NCBI GenBank assembly: GCA_014529385.2
Contig: CM043969.1
Coordinates: 73,056,176-73,120,175, forward strand
DNA: 64,000 nt
Source: Adiantum capillus-veneris
Taxonomy: Eukaryota > Streptophyta > Polypodiopsida > Polypodiales > Pteridaceae
Direction: 5' to 3'
Positions 12,626 to 24,867 of the stretch are shown piece by piece. Made by a program: the position numbers and the translations under genes. Each line of letters opens with the position of its first letter. The stretch's first letter is position 1. A model generated the notes under the pieces. It made no database searches and had not been told where the DNA came from. It was given only the letters and a program-made list of their open reading frames with translations.

Positions 12626-13608
12626 TTTTTATTGTGTTGCAGGGAAGATAAAGCAAGAGATTCCATCGATAGATTTTGATCGATTGTCGTGGCTTGAAAC
12701 TCTTTAGGATACTTTGATTGATTACATTCTACGGGGGAAAACGGTGGTCCTCACTTATTCTGCCTTGTAGCCATCATAGAGGCACCTCTTTAGGACAATT
12801 GATTCTCAAAGGATAATGAAAATGAAGAAAATTGAGAAGAACCAAGCCAAGCCAAAATGTTACATAACTGTATACAAGCAGAGGTGCTTACATCACCTTA
12901 GACCCACTCTTTCAAAAGAGAGATAACCATATCATCAAGAGCGATACTCAGATACCGACCTATGTGGGCTGCATTGCAAGCTCCATATCACCACACTAGA
13001 AAATGATACACACAGTCCTCTCTTTTAGTTTACACAAATCAAACACACACAAGGCTACGTGAAAGGCGGAATGCACCCTCACCTCTTTAAATAGAAGAAG
13101 GTTGATCACGCGTAATCATGGCGTGTAGCGAGCAGTATACTCCATCATTCCAAGCTTTGAGTAGGCAAGGTGCCATTTTAACCAGGGAAACAAAAGCAGC
13201 CGCCTCTGATGGGGCTTGGTTATGGAAAACAGAGTTACTTACGTGCCATTAACATGGCAGGGAAGAGAGAATGAGTGTGGCACATATAGAGAGCATGAGG
13301 CTGGCCTCATTAAACGCTACCTTTTTTAATGCCCACGTTTTAGGTTTTAATAGTACTCCTCCTTAGGGGTACCATCCCACGGTGGGTTTTATTCAAGGGA
13401 AGCTTAAAAAATAGGGACCAAGATTATAATTATAGTTGTTTAGGTGTTATCAACCTTAGTTATAGCATGGGTGGATGTCTATAGAAGAAATGAAAGCAAT
13501 ATGGGGGTGTTTTTTTATATAAAGCAAGGTAATATGTGAGTAAAACCTAGGGTGTGATTTAAAAGATAGAACATAGTTGTTAGGTAATAGACGTAGAAAT
13601 AAGTACTT
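12622..13608. other. intergenic DNA, no gene recognised
   Basis: Nothing with a recognisable motif was seen on either strand. Confidence 0.55.
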
Positions 13609-13618
13609 GTGTGTGTGA

Positions 13619-13656
<38 letters not shown>
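13609..13656 (+). repeat. (TG)n microsatellite
   Basis: A TG tract with GAGTGAG interruptions, lying just beyond the 3' side of the Penelope-like element. Confidence 0.96.
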
Positions 13657-13659
<3 letters not shown>

Positions 13660-13727
13660 AGCCCTATCCCAGGAACCATACACAATGGGTCGATAGTAGG
13701 CCCATTGTGAATGGGCCTAATACCTTA

Positions 13728-15562
13728 TTAAAGAGATGAGATTATCGTGGTTAAAGTGTAGGCCAGGCCAGTCATTTTGAGAAAGGGACTGTGTAATTTA
13801 TTAATTATGTCATATCTTTTGAATCCGTTAAGGAAAAATTTGTGTATAAGTATCTTGATATCTTCCCACGTTAGGAGGCAGTTGGAAGAGGAGTATACTA
13901 TTAGGTAAAGAAGACTGATACAGGTGCTAATAATAGCTTTGTGGGGTCTATTATTATAGGTGGGAAACTCAAAAGGTCTCTCTTCCAAGAAAACCTTTGG
14001 TCATACTCTCCTACACATGGTACATGAAGAGAAATTGAAAAGTTAAGGAATTGTACCTAAGTGGAAAAGAAGCCTTTTGATGTAGTGAACCCTTGTCCAT
14101 AAGTTGGTTCAATTTTTAAGCACTCAGGATATATATGATTGATCTCCTGTGAGAAAGATCTATTGTTGAGGCTTAGTATGTCATCCATATATCTATATGT
14201 ATATCTAAATAGTGAAAGTTTAAGATTATTACTTGTGTCACCCATGGTTTTGAGAAACCATTTGTATTCAAAAAAGGCTAAGTATATAATACACATAAGA
14301 GGGGAGCAGGAGAAGCCCATGGGAATGCCCAGGCTTTGGTTAAAACATCGTCCTCCAGAGAGAATGGTGCAGATATTAAGTACCCATTTTATGTTTAAAC
14401 ATAGTTTCTCTTCATTGAAGTGTAAGGGATGAGATGATTGTGTTTTTCTAATCCATCTAGGTTTTCTGGAAAAAGAAATGCAGAAGAAATCCTTCTTCTT
14501 GGCATTATTAAAATCCAATTTAATTACCTGAGATAGGACATCTTTAAGTCCTAAATCCCCTTCTAAGGGAATATTCTCATAGCATTGAGTAATATCTGTT
14601 GTGAAAAGATGAAAAATATGTTTAGGGAGGTTGAGAGTAACCTTTGTGGAGTTTTTTACTAACCAAAAAGGGTTGTAGTGTATTTGAAGAAAGCTATAGT
14701 AGATTTTTGGCTTGGAAGAGCATACAAATTCAAATTCTGCTAGTACAAGGTCAAAGGCAAAGGGTAATATCTTTGGTAACATCAATAAAAATTCTATTCG
14801 AGGCATCAGATATCCATCTAAATTTATGCTTATGAATTTTATAGGTGGGAAAAAGTACTAAAAGTTTCGTATCCTGAAGAGAATAGCCCAAATTCCCTAA
14901 ATGTCTTGAAATATTATTGGTGACCTCACATAAGGATGTGTTAGGTAGTGTGAATTCCTTCCAACTCGATAGTGAGTTGCTCCAAGCCAGGTTTTTACAT
15001 ATAAGAGTAGGACAATTAGAGCTTTTATCCAGTCCTACTATGAACCAATTATTTGAAAGATTTTTAAATTCAAGAGCCAGTTGTGGTGTAATCAAAGAGC
15101 TTTCTGTAGACAACCATTTACAGGGTATGTTGAGATTTCTTGGAAAAAACATTTTTCCACCAATTTTGCCAAGTCCAGTAGGACTATCTTCTTCAGTCGA
15201 AGAGTACTGAAAAGTTCAGTTAAACAGCTAAGTAAAGCTGATAAAGCGAGATATGGATTTTTGGGAAAGTTAGGTATGTGATTAAGCCCTTTAGCCAGGA
15301 CTTTCCGAACTGTGGTATTTTTTCAATAATACTAAGAGCACAAGTACAGACATGCATGCCATATGTATTGAAATTTTTACAAAATGTGATAAATTTGTTA
15401 CAAGCACATTCAGGAATGGAGTTGTGTCATAAAAAACCATTATTGTAGACCAAATTCTTAATCGGTTGTTGATACTTCCAACCAGTAAGTACATTATCAA
15501 GTAATTTATGGTTCCCAAATAGTAAGTCAAAACACTCACAAAAAAGTGTCATAGGGTGTATC
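13728..15562 (-). pseudogene. Penelope-like element, reverse transcriptase half (part 2, broken)
   Basis: Reading leftward from 15562, a Cys/His-rich pre-RT region is followed by KGLNHIP, the RT N-terminal block (FPTYKIHKHKFRWISDAS near 14840), motif A (TTDITQCYENIPLEG), motif B (GIPMGFSCSPL) and motif C YMDD at about 14178-14189. A post-RT block (ERPFEFPTYNNRP, then L..GF) follows near 13,800-13,985. This order, with the HK-type motif before the palm and the PFEF block after it, is typical of Penelope-like elements, not LTR or LINE RTs. Frameshifts lie near 14770 and 14090. No GIY-YIG endonuclease was found downstream. The element is split from its N-terminal half by copia copy 2. Confidence 0.78.
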
Positions 15563-15789
15563 TATTACCATATACATGTGGTAGTGATGTGTGTGAATAC
15601 ACTAGGACCGCTGGGGCATTTTTTCCCTCTTTAGGAGGTTTTTTCCCCCGTGCATTGTATATACGTCCATCACTCTAGGGCTATCTATCTTTCCATTGCA
15701 CACTAAGTAACACACTCTCTATTGTGTGCCTTGAGCTTCCTTCGTCTTCTCCAAGCTGTGTGCGTTTCTCTGCAACCCTAATTCCAACA
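15563..15789 (+). repeat. 5' LTR of copia copy 2
   Basis: This 227-bp repeat begins TATT instead of TGTT, a G-to-A change in the terminal dinucleotide, and ends CCAACA. It differs from the 3' LTR at 8 positions by direct reading, all transitions. A TATATA box lies at 15658-15663. Confidence 0.95.
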
Positions 15790-15791
15790 AT

Positions 15792-15803
15792 TGGTATCAG
15801 AGC
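15792..15803 (+). other. tRNA-iMet primer binding site
   Basis: TGGTATCAGAGC is a perfect match to the plant initiator-Met primer site, 2 bp after the LTR. Confidence 0.9.
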
Positions 15804-16141
15804 AGGTCACGTCCTCTCGGGCTTAGTCGCCAGCTGCTCCAGCACACGTCTGCTCACTTTCTCCGATTTCAGTGAGCATTCACAGGTCGACAAAAATTTT
15901 GGGAGAGATCGAAGAGCTCGGTCTGCTCAGAATTTTGATTTGGGCTCATTTCGGCCTCCGTTTCCACTACAGGCAGTACTGCACATGCTATTTCATCATT
16001 ATGTACAGAATTTCTGTCAGTGCTGTTTCCTGCATTACAGGTGCCTTATAGTCTTCTACGGTTTGTGCTATATAGCACAGGTTGTTCCCGCTCCGTTTCT
16101 CCTATTTTCGGGCAGTTTTCACATCAGGTGCAGCATTTCCC

Positions 16142-17045
16142 ATGGCTGACAACAACAACACAGATGTGTTCAAGATGTTTGCTGCTGAGGATAGGTTGGA
16201 TGGGGACAACTACCCTATGTGGGCTTATATGATGCAACATGCTCTTGTGTCAAAGGGTGTCTGGAACATTGTGCAGGGCATTGATGTACGTCCTGGTTCT
16301 GAGGATGTAGGCGATGTTGAGGATGTTGCAGGACTTGCTGCAAGGATTGCAGCTGTTAGAGTTGTTTTGCCTACGGCAGAACAAGCTCGTTGGGATGTTA
16401 AGGATGCGCAGGCTCATGCATTGATTGCGTTGTCTGTGAAGCGCACCATTGTTCCTCACATCCGTTCAGCAAAATCTGCAAAGCAGGCTTGGGATATTTT
16501 AGCAGGTCTTTATGCAACCGCAATGAGGCTAAAATTGCTTTGCTGCGTAAAGAGTTGGAGTCGAAGATTATGCATGAGGAAGATGATATGGACAGTTTCC
16601 TTGCTAGTGTCAAGGATATCAATGAGCAGCTTATTTCTGCAGGTGAAGTCATTTCAAACAGTTCCCTTGTGCAGACTGTTCTTGATGCCTTACCAGATTC
16701 CTACTAGACTTTTGCTAGTACTTGGAGACTGATGACCCAAGGAAATCCTGAAGTTGTCAAGTTTGATGCATTATGCACATTGATGTTGCAAGAGTCACTT
16801 TCTAGAAAAAACAGGACTAGGCAACATGCAGTTGAACAGGATTTTATTGCTTCTCAAAGAAAGGGTGGTAACAGTAATGCAGCCACTTCTTATGGTTCTG
16901 CTGCGAGTGGCAAAAATTTTGTTCCTAATGCTTCTGCTGGCAGTACTTCGTCTGGCAATTCTGGTGATAAGGGCAAAAAGAAGATGCGTTGCCATTATTG
17001 TAAAGCCAATGATCACTTGATCAAGTCGTGTCCTAAGTTGAAGGC
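16142..17045 (+). pseudogene. copia copy 2 gag
   Basis: The start is the ATG at 16142 (MADNNNTDVFKMF), about 350 bp after the LTR. The capsid region matches copy 1. A frameshift near 16520 and an in-frame TAG at 16705-16707 interrupt it. The CCHC knuckle is intact at 16990-17031 (CHYCKANDHLIKSC). It leads without a stop into protease, as in copia polyproteins. Confidence 0.88.
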
Positions 17046-18494
17046 CAAAGAGGCTAAGAAGAAAGAGGGTGGTTCCACTGCAAATGCTGGTTCCACTACA
17101 AATGCAGCCATTGTTGAGTCTTCTGTGAAAGGAGACTGTGTTGCTGATGTTGATGCAGAATGGGCTTTTAGCGCAGAGTGCGCTTACAATCCTGCTGTCC
17201 ATGATGCATGCTTGTCAGTTGCTGCAGATTCACATGTGTGGTATTTCGACAGTGGTGCTACAAAGCACATTACCTCACATCGTGAATTGTTTACCTCTCT
17301 CGAGTCTGTCCCTCATGGGAATTTAGTCACTTGTGCCAACAACGCCTCTTATCCAGTTCAGGGAGTTGGAAAGACTGTGCTCACTGCTGCTAATGGCAGT
17401 TCCTTCACACTTGTTGATGCACTTTATATACCTGGGATCAAGAAGAATCTCTTGTCTGTATCCGCACTTGCTAGACTTGAACTTGTAGTCAAATTTGTGG
17501 ATGACAGATGTACAGTTCATGATCTCAGTTTCGGTGATGAAATTTTTGTATCTGGGCTTTTGTGCCGTGGGCTGTATAAGCTCACTTTGTATGACAAGTG
17601 TGGACAAAATTTTGCAAATGCTGCTGCAGATTCAAGGGCTATTTTAGATGCAAAACTTTGGCATGCACGTTTTGGTCATCTGAATTTTGCCAGTTTGCTG
17701 CGTTTGCAGAAATCTGATATGGTTGCTTCTTTGCCACCTCTTGAAGCACCTCTCAAACATGTTTGTGAAGGCTGTATTTTGGGTAAGATGCAGCGTTCTC
17801 AGTTTCCAAAGGATGGTTCAGTTAGGGCCACATGCAGGTTGCAGCTTGTGCAATGTGATGTTTGTGGGCCCATGCAAACTCCTTCCTTGGGCAATTACCA
17901 GTACTTCGTGACTTTGATTGATGATTACTCCAGGCATGCATGGGTATTTCCGCTTAAAGCGAAGTCCGAAGTCTTTATGTTATTCAAACAATTTCTGGCT
18001 ATGGCTGAAAATGTCTCGAAATGTACTATGGGCACCCTCCGTTCCGATCGAGGGGGGGAGTATATGTCTCATGAATTTAACGCATTTCTGGCTAGTCGTG
18101 GGATAAAACACCAATGTACAGTGCCTTATACGCCTCAGCAAAATGGTGTTGCTAAGAGGAAAAACAGGTCACTGACGGTATGGCACGATGTATGGTCAAA
18201 AGTCAAGCTTTGCCGCATTCTTTTTGGCTTGAGGCCATTATGTGTGCCACTTATGTACTTAACAGGTGTCCTACGAAAGCTTTGCAGTCTATTACTCCAT
18301 ATGAAGCATGGCATGATAGAAAGACTTCTATTGAGCACATACGTGTTTTTGGTTGTTTGGCATATGCTTTGGTGCCACAAGTGCAGCGCAGAAAATTGGA
18401 TGATAAGGTTGTCAAATGTATTTTTGTTGGTTATAGTGCTGAAAGCAAAGGTTACAGGTTGTATCATCCGCAAACAAAACGTATTCTGGTTTAA
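17046..18494 (+). pseudogene. copia copy 2 protease and integrase
   Basis: Catalytic DSG of the retropepsin (YFDSGATKHIT) is at 17248-17256. The GAG-pre-integrase zinc domain (HARFGHLNF ... CEGC) lies at about 17660-17780. The integrase core has DVCGPM near 17856, SDRGGEYMSHEF near 18043 and PQQNGVAKRKNRSL. A frameshift near 18175 precedes the integrase C-terminal part (FWLEAIMCATYVLNRCP), and a TAA at 18492-18494 ends that frame. Confidence 0.9.
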
Positions 18495-20417
18495 CGGGAT
18501 GTAGTGTTTGTGGAAGATTCTGTTCAGCCCTTGCTGTCATGTACTAGAGACAGTAATGTAAGCTCACAGGACATTTATGACACTTTGTTGCCTCTTTTCA
18601 GTGGTGGAAATACGAATGTAAGTTTCAATGAGGCAAATGTACAGCCTATGGGGGTTTCTGAAAATGTTCTAGATCAACCTATTAATGATGCAGATGTACA
18701 TGATGTACTTGATGAGGAAAGGGCTGAAAGTGAGCAGGCTAGAGGTATGCCAAAATGGCTGGTGCACACTTTGCGTGACAGTAAATTGGATGCACCTTTG
18801 TCTAGTCGTACTCGTTTAGGCTCTTGCCATGCATTAGATTGTTATGCTTTGGCTGTGTCTAGCTTACATGATGTTGAGGAGCCTCTGACTTTTGATGAAG
18901 CACAAAATTCAGAAAATTGGATGGCTGCCATGCAATCAGAATATGATGCACTTATAGAAAATGACACATGGACTTTATGTGATTTGCCTCCTAGCAAAAA
19001 GGCCATTGGTACGAAGTGGGTTTACAAGTTGAAACGCAAGCCGGATGGTGAGATCAATCGCCATAAGGCTCGACTTGTTGCAAAGGGTTATGCACAGCAA
19101 AAAGGCATAGATTATGAAGAGACTTTTGCTCCCACTTGTCGTATGACTACTGTGCATTTTCTATGTGCATTGGCAGCTCATTTTGGTTGGGATGTACATC
19201 AATCAGACATTGTTACTGCTTTCTTGAATGGTGACATATTTGAGGAAGTTTATGTAACGCAGCCTCGCAGTTTTGTCATAAAAGGACAAGAGGACAAAGT
19301 GTGCAAATGTAACAAGGCTTTGTATGGGTTGAAGCAATCTCCTCGTGCTTGGTATGAGAAAGCTGACACTCATTTGGTCAAACAAGGCTTTCGTAACAGT
19401 CCAACAGAAAGCACATTGTATGTAAAGCGTGAGGGTGATGTACTTCTCATTGTGGTTCTTTATGTTGATGCTTTGCTGATCACTGGACCAAATGAGAGAC
19501 ATATTGTTGAATTTAAGGCTGATTTGAATGCTACTTTCAAGATGAAAGATTTGGGGCTGTTGCATCATTATTTGGGTATACAGTTTAAGTAGTGTGATGG
19601 TGGTATTGCTTTGTGTCAGAAAAGTTACATAGAGACATTGCTATGTAAGTTTGGACTTGAGGATTGCAAACCTATTGCCACTCCCATGGAAATAGGTTTG
19701 AAGTTGAGTCTACATGATGCTGGTGATCTTGCTGATGTCACTCTTTACCAAACTGCTGTTGGCTGCCTCATTTATGTATGCAACACGAGGCCAGATATTC
19801 AGTTTGTTGTCTCACAGGTCAGCAGATTTATGCATAGCCCAGGGTCTAAGCATTGGCAGGCTATCAAGAGGATTTTCCGCTACCTTAGTGGCACTTTACA
19901 TCTTGGCTTGTTTTATCCCAAGGGGGGATCATTGCCGCCAGACTTACATGCTTTTTCGGACTTAGATTGGGCTGGTTGTTTTGACACGCGAGTGTCCACA
20001 AGTGGTTTTTGTTTCATGCTTGGCAGTTCATGTATATCATGGTTGAGCAAGAAGCAACCTACTGTGGCCACTTTGAGTTGTGAGGCTGAGTACAGGGCAG
20101 TCTTCACAGCTACGGTTGAGTGTGTATGGCTCAGACGCCTTATGGCTGATTTGGGTGTTGGACAGGACACTGCCAACACTATCTACACTGACAGTTAGAG
20201 CGCATTGGCAGTTGCGAGGAACCCAGTTTTTCATTCTCGTACAAAGCACATTGAGGTGCATTACCACTATGTCAGGGAGAGGCTCTCAGCAGGAGAGATC
20301 AGCTTGGCTTATGTGCCAACAGAGGACAACCTTGCAGATCTTTTCACAAAGGCATTGTCTCGTGAGAAGCTTGAAGCTTTCCGCAAAGATTTGGGCTTAC
20401 TCCCCTTTGTGGACTGA
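18495..20417 (+). pseudogene. copia copy 2 reverse transcriptase and RNase H, YVDD changed to YVDA
   Basis: One reading frame spans the RT (TKWVYKLKRKPDGE, QSDIVTAFLNGD, YGLKQSPRAWYEK) and RNase H to PFVD at 20417. It is broken only by TAG at 19590-19592 and TAG at 20196-20198. The catalytic box at 19461-19472 reads YVDA. The second essential aspartate is lost (GCT), while copy 1 keeps YVDD. RNase H residues SDLDWAG, SCEAEYRA and YTDS are visible. Even with the stops ignored, the RT would be inactive. Confidence 0.9.
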
Positions 20418-20482
20418 TCCTGTCCTCAGGGCATGGCACTTCCCTTTACTCATGTGCCAGCTCTCGTTCACCGCATCACTCC

Positions 20483-20492
20483 AAGGGGGATT
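20483..20492 (+). other. polypurine tract of copia copy 2
   Basis: AAGGGGGATT directly abuts the 3' LTR; it is the plus-strand primer site. Confidence 0.8.
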
Positions 20493-20719
20493 TGTTACCA
20501 TATACATGTGGTAGTGATGTGTGTGAACACACTAGGACCGCCGGGACATTTTTTCCCTCTTTAGGAGGTTTTTTCCCCCGTGCATTATATATACGCCCAT
20601 CACTCTAGGGTTATCTATCTTTCCATTGCACACTAAGTAACACACTCTCTATTGTGTGCCTTGAGCTTCCTTCGTCTTCTCCAAGCTGTGTGCGTTTCTC
20701 TACAACCCTAATTCCAACA
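20493..20719 (+). repeat. 3' LTR of copia copy 2
   Basis: This 227-bp repeat runs TG to CA and is homologous to 15563-15789. Confidence 0.95.
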
Positions 20720-22383
20720 GTATCCAATCGAGAAGTTCTTTCTTAAAAAGACAATGTTTGTAAATATAATTTTTACAAGAAGTTTTTTTGTTGAGATGCC
20801 TCCTTCCACATGGACCCACAACAACCTGCATATTCATCGATGATTATAAGTCAAGAAGGTGACGGATAGGGGTGTTTCTACCTCTTCCTCTAGTGTAGCT
20901 ACGAGATTTACCTCGATTAAAATTAGAGGAAGAGCTAGGTGTCAGAAATGAAATAAATGAATTGGGGGTAGCAAGAGAATTGGGTATTTTTAGTGAGGGG
21001 GAGTCATCGTCCTCAATACATGGTTTGAGTAAACCAGTGATAATCTTCACTCCTTTGTAGTTAGCATAAGTGGTTAGATAATCCGAGGTTCATCAGACTT
21101 CGGTTCCTTTAGGATATCCAAATATTAGCCCACGAAAGATGTTGAGAGAAATTTGAGCGATCACTATTTGTTTAGCTTGGCCGCCTAACCAAGAACAAAT
21201 AAGGGAACGATGGAAGTCCACCGGTTTTTCGGGGAAGAGTAGGTCTAGATGGTTGAGGATAAACCAGATAGCATGATCAAACCACATGATGTTGGATTTG
21301 CAAGATTCTTTTGGGTCAAGAAATTTACAAGCACATCTAACATATGGTCGAAAAACATTCCAACAAATGGATTCTGTGTAGAAATCCGGATTACTTTTGG
21401 CAAACTCCATGTTCCCTTTTGTACGAATGTAAAGGCTTGTATTGGAAGAGCATTTGGAGTGGTCGATAAGGTTGAGTTTGAAGGGGGCTTTGACGAGTTC
21501 CCCTTTTTCTAAGAACTGTCCTCCGTTCGTAATTTTGGGTCTACAATCCTCAACAAAAGAGGCAGGAAGATTACCCAAGTACACTCAGGTTTCACTAAGA
21601 ATTGGTGCCAGAAAAGCTTTGTTAGGTAGGACCCAAAGCTGATGGTCCACCCCAAATGATTCAATTTAATTTTTTTAACAGGTAGGAAGGGGAAAACCTT
21701 CGATATTTTTGGTACCATTTCTAAAAGATTAGAGCCAATAAGGGAGCAAAGAACACTCTGAAACTCTTGGATGGATTCAAGAGCCGCACTATCTCTACAA
21801 AAGGTACCACCGATTTGAGGGATAGTTGGAGCAGCACGTGTACTGATGAAAGAAGGATTGAGGCCACATAGTTTTTTCAAAAAGGTAGATAATTCAGCCC
21901 CAGAAGAGGAAAAAAGGGCAAGCTCTTTTGATATTGTATAGAGAGTATAGATAACTGGGCTATGTACTGGGAGATCATATTAACACCATCTTTGGAGTCC
22001 TTATCCAAGGTAGCTAGAATCTTGACCCAATCATTGAAAGATAACATGTGCAAGATAGACAGCTTTTTGTCTGTGGTGAGAGCCGAATCATATATTAATT
22101 GAGAAGCATCCAAGCTGCCAATACATCTGTGGACAAGAGAGGTTTCCACAAAGAGGGGTTCAGAAGATAGTTGGGCCTTGCCAAAGAGCAAGGGTTTGCA
22201 ATATACAAAATTGTTAGTAAGGCTTTGATTACTTATGGTAGTAAGTAACACAACATTTGGCCTTTCTAGCCAAAAAAGGTCGAGTTCTAACTGCTAAGGC
22301 ATTTTTTGGAGTACGATCTTTTAGTAAAACTTAATCTGCTCTACAATCCTTGTATACTTCTCTGGGTCATAGTTTACTCTCAT
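20720..22383 (-). pseudogene. Penelope-like element, N-terminal half (part 1, broken)
   Basis: Minus-strand coding sequence begins at or before a possible ATG at 22383 and passes through several frames (22251-21877, 21880-21509, 21584-21093, 21050-20844) separated by frameshifts. It ends in a basic, serine-rich stretch (NFNRGKSRSYTRGRGRN) near 20890. I recognise no domain in this half. It is assigned to the Penelope-like element because the copia 2 target duplication joins it directly to the RT half, and because such elements carry a long, poorly conserved N-terminal region. Confidence 0.6.
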
Positions 22384-22418
22384 GCGAGCTGTAATTTTAA
22401 AGTGTTTGTGATCCTGAA

Positions 22419-22459
<41 letters not shown>

Positions 22460-22649
22460 ATTAGTCTTGTGGATTGGACCTGCAATCCTTAAACCGGCAA
22501 AATCAGAGACTATAATAGCCATGAGCAGGTAATCAAAAAATTAGTCTATGAGAGACCTCCTAACACCAGCCAACCAATCAAGGGATTATAGACTATGGGT
22601 CCAACTTAGAACTAAGATTCAAAACTAGTTTCTAAAGTCAGCATCCTAG
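22384..22649. other. spacer with (AT)n(AC)n compound microsatellite
   Basis: An AT run followed by an AC run occupies 22419-22460. No gene was seen in the spacer between the Penelope-like element and the reversed copia fragment. Confidence 0.8.
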
Positions 22650-24388
22650 TTTATCCAACCGCGAGGTTGCGTTACATAAGCTTTCTCAAAAATGTCACCA
22701 TTCAAGAAAGCAATAACAATGTTTGATTGATGAACATCCCAACCAAAATGAGTTGCCAATGCACATAGAAAATGCACAGTAGTCATATGACAAGTAGGAG
22801 CAAAAGTCTCTCCATAATATTTGCCTTTTTGCTGTGCATAACCCTTTGCAACAAGTCGAGCCTTATAGCGATCGATTTCACCATTCGTCTTGCGTTTCAA
22901 CTTGTAAACCCATTGTGTATCAATGGCCTTTTTGCCATGAGGCAAATCACATAAAGTCCATGTGTCATTTTCTATAAGTGCATCATATTCAGATTGCATG
23001 GCAGCCATCCAATTTTCTAATTTTTTTGCTTTATTAAAAGATAGAGGTTCCTAAACATCATGTAAGCTAGACACAACCAAAGCATAACAATCTGATGCAT
23101 AAGATGCATGGCAAGAACCTGAACAAGTACGACTAAGCAAAGGTGCGTCCAATTTACTGTCACACAAAGTATATACCAGCCATTTAGGCATACCTCTAGC
23201 CTGCTCATTCTCAATCCTTTCCTCATCAAGTACATCATGTACATCTACATCAATAATAGGCTGATCTATAACATTTTCAGAAACCCCCATAGGCTGTACA
23301 TTTGTCTCATTGGAATTTACATTCAAACTTCCACCACTGAAAAGAGGCAACAAAGTGTCATAAATGTTGTGTGAGCTTACATTACTGTCTCTAGTACATG
23401 ACAACAAGGGCTGAAAAGAATCTTCCACAAGCACAACATCTCGTGAGACCAGGATATGATTTGTTTGCGGATGATACAACCTGTAACCATTGCTTTCAGC
23501 ACTATAACCAACAAAAATACATTTCACAGCCTTATCATCCAATTTCTTGCGTTGCGTTTGTGGCACCAAAGCATATGCCAAACAAGCAAAAACACGCATG
23601 TGCTCAATAGAAGGCGTTTTTTTATCATGCCATGCTTCATATGGATTCATAGACTGCAAAAAAAATTTAGGACACCTATTCAGTATATAAGTGGCACACA
23701 TGATGGCCTCAAGCCAAAACGAATGCGGCAAAGCTTGACTTTTGACCATACATTATGCCATTTTCATAAGTGACCTATTTTTCCTCTCATCAACATCATT
23801 TTGTTGAGGTGCATAAGGCACTTTACATTGGTGTTTTATCCCATAACTAGCTAGAAATGCATTAAATTCATGAGACATATACTCCCCCCTCAATTGGAAC
23901 GAAGGGTGCCCATAGTACATTTCGAGACATTTTAAGCCATAGCCAGAAATTGTTTGAAGCACATAAACACTTCAGACTTAGCTTTAAGCAGATATACCCA
24001 TGCATGCCTAGAGTAATCATCAATGAAAGTCACGAAGTACATGTAATTGCCCAAGGACGGAGTTTGCATGGGCCCACAAACATCACTATGCACAAGCTGC
24101 AACCTGCATGTGGCCCTAATCGAACCATCCTTTGGAAAATTTGAACAATGCATCTTACCCAAAATACAGCCATCGCAAACATGCTTCAAGAGGTGGCAAA
24201 GAAGAAACCATATCAGATTTTTGCAAACACAACAAACTGGCAAAATTCATATGCCCAAAACGTGCATTGAAAAGTTTTGCATCTGAAATAGCCTTAGAAT
24301 CCATAACTGCATTTGCAAAATTTTGCCCACACTTGTCATATAAAGTGAGCTTATACAACCCACGATATAGAATGCTTGATGGTGACAA
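22650..24388 (-). pseudogene. truncated copia copy 3 (same family), integrase to start of RT
   Basis: Reading leftward, the fragment begins in the protease/pre-integrase junction (LYKLTLYDKCGQNFANA), continues through the zinc domain, integrase core and C terminus (SQPLYHP-type linker, EAWHDKK) and stops inside the RT (QSNIVIAFLNGDIFEKAYVTQPRG). It has frameshifts and small deletions and no LTRs. Sequence similarity to copies 1 and 2 is evident throughout. Both ends are abrupt, so it is a deletion remnant or a rearranged piece, not a complete insertion. Confidence 0.88.
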
Positions 24389-24867
24389 TCAATTATAAGG
24401 TGACAGATGAGGATTTCTTCTTTTCTGAGGGACACAAACCAACACTATTCGATTATTATGTAGCAAATGATGTAGGGAGTATTGTGAGGTTGCCAACAGA
24501 TAATGCAAAGAATTTGGCATTGTTTCTTCTATCCTCAAGTACAAAGAAAGAGTGTTGTGAGTACTATAGGTGAAAGTAAGAATGGAAGATGATCAATCTT
24601 GCCTTGGCTTTGAAGTGGTGTAGAGTTGTAAATGACTTCGGCTCAAAATGCTATATAGAGGTGGCAAGAACTCCCTACATGGTTGGCCGAGAAAGCTCTA
24701 GACTATTGTCGCTGATGGGTAAGAGGGCACCTCTTCAAGTGTGCAATAACTTTTTCTAGCGTTCCCAATGCTTATAGTCAGTCAAATCATGGTCAAATCC
24801 GTTTCCATAGCATGAGGGAAATAGGACATCACACATGATGAAGATCACTACACTTGTAGATGTGAAG
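24389..24867. other. unassigned DNA
   Basis: A 66-codon open frame at 24376-24573 has no family I recognise. Nothing else was seen. Confidence 0.5.

Larger units (their letters stand above)
15563..20719 (+). mobile_element. Ty1/copia LTR retrotransposon, copy 2 (inserted in the Penelope-like element)
   Basis: The copy is bounded by LTRs and by a perfect 5-bp duplication GTATC (15558-15562 and 20720-20724). Minus-strand Penelope-like coding sequence continues on both sides, so the insertion came after that element. It is the same family as 191-5338 and better preserved, with a nearly continuous polyprotein. Confidence 0.96.

Noticed and set aside
13540-13728. Telomeric repeats beside the Penelope-like element
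   Set aside because: Only isolated CCTAGGG-like words occur; no TTTAGGG array is present at either end.
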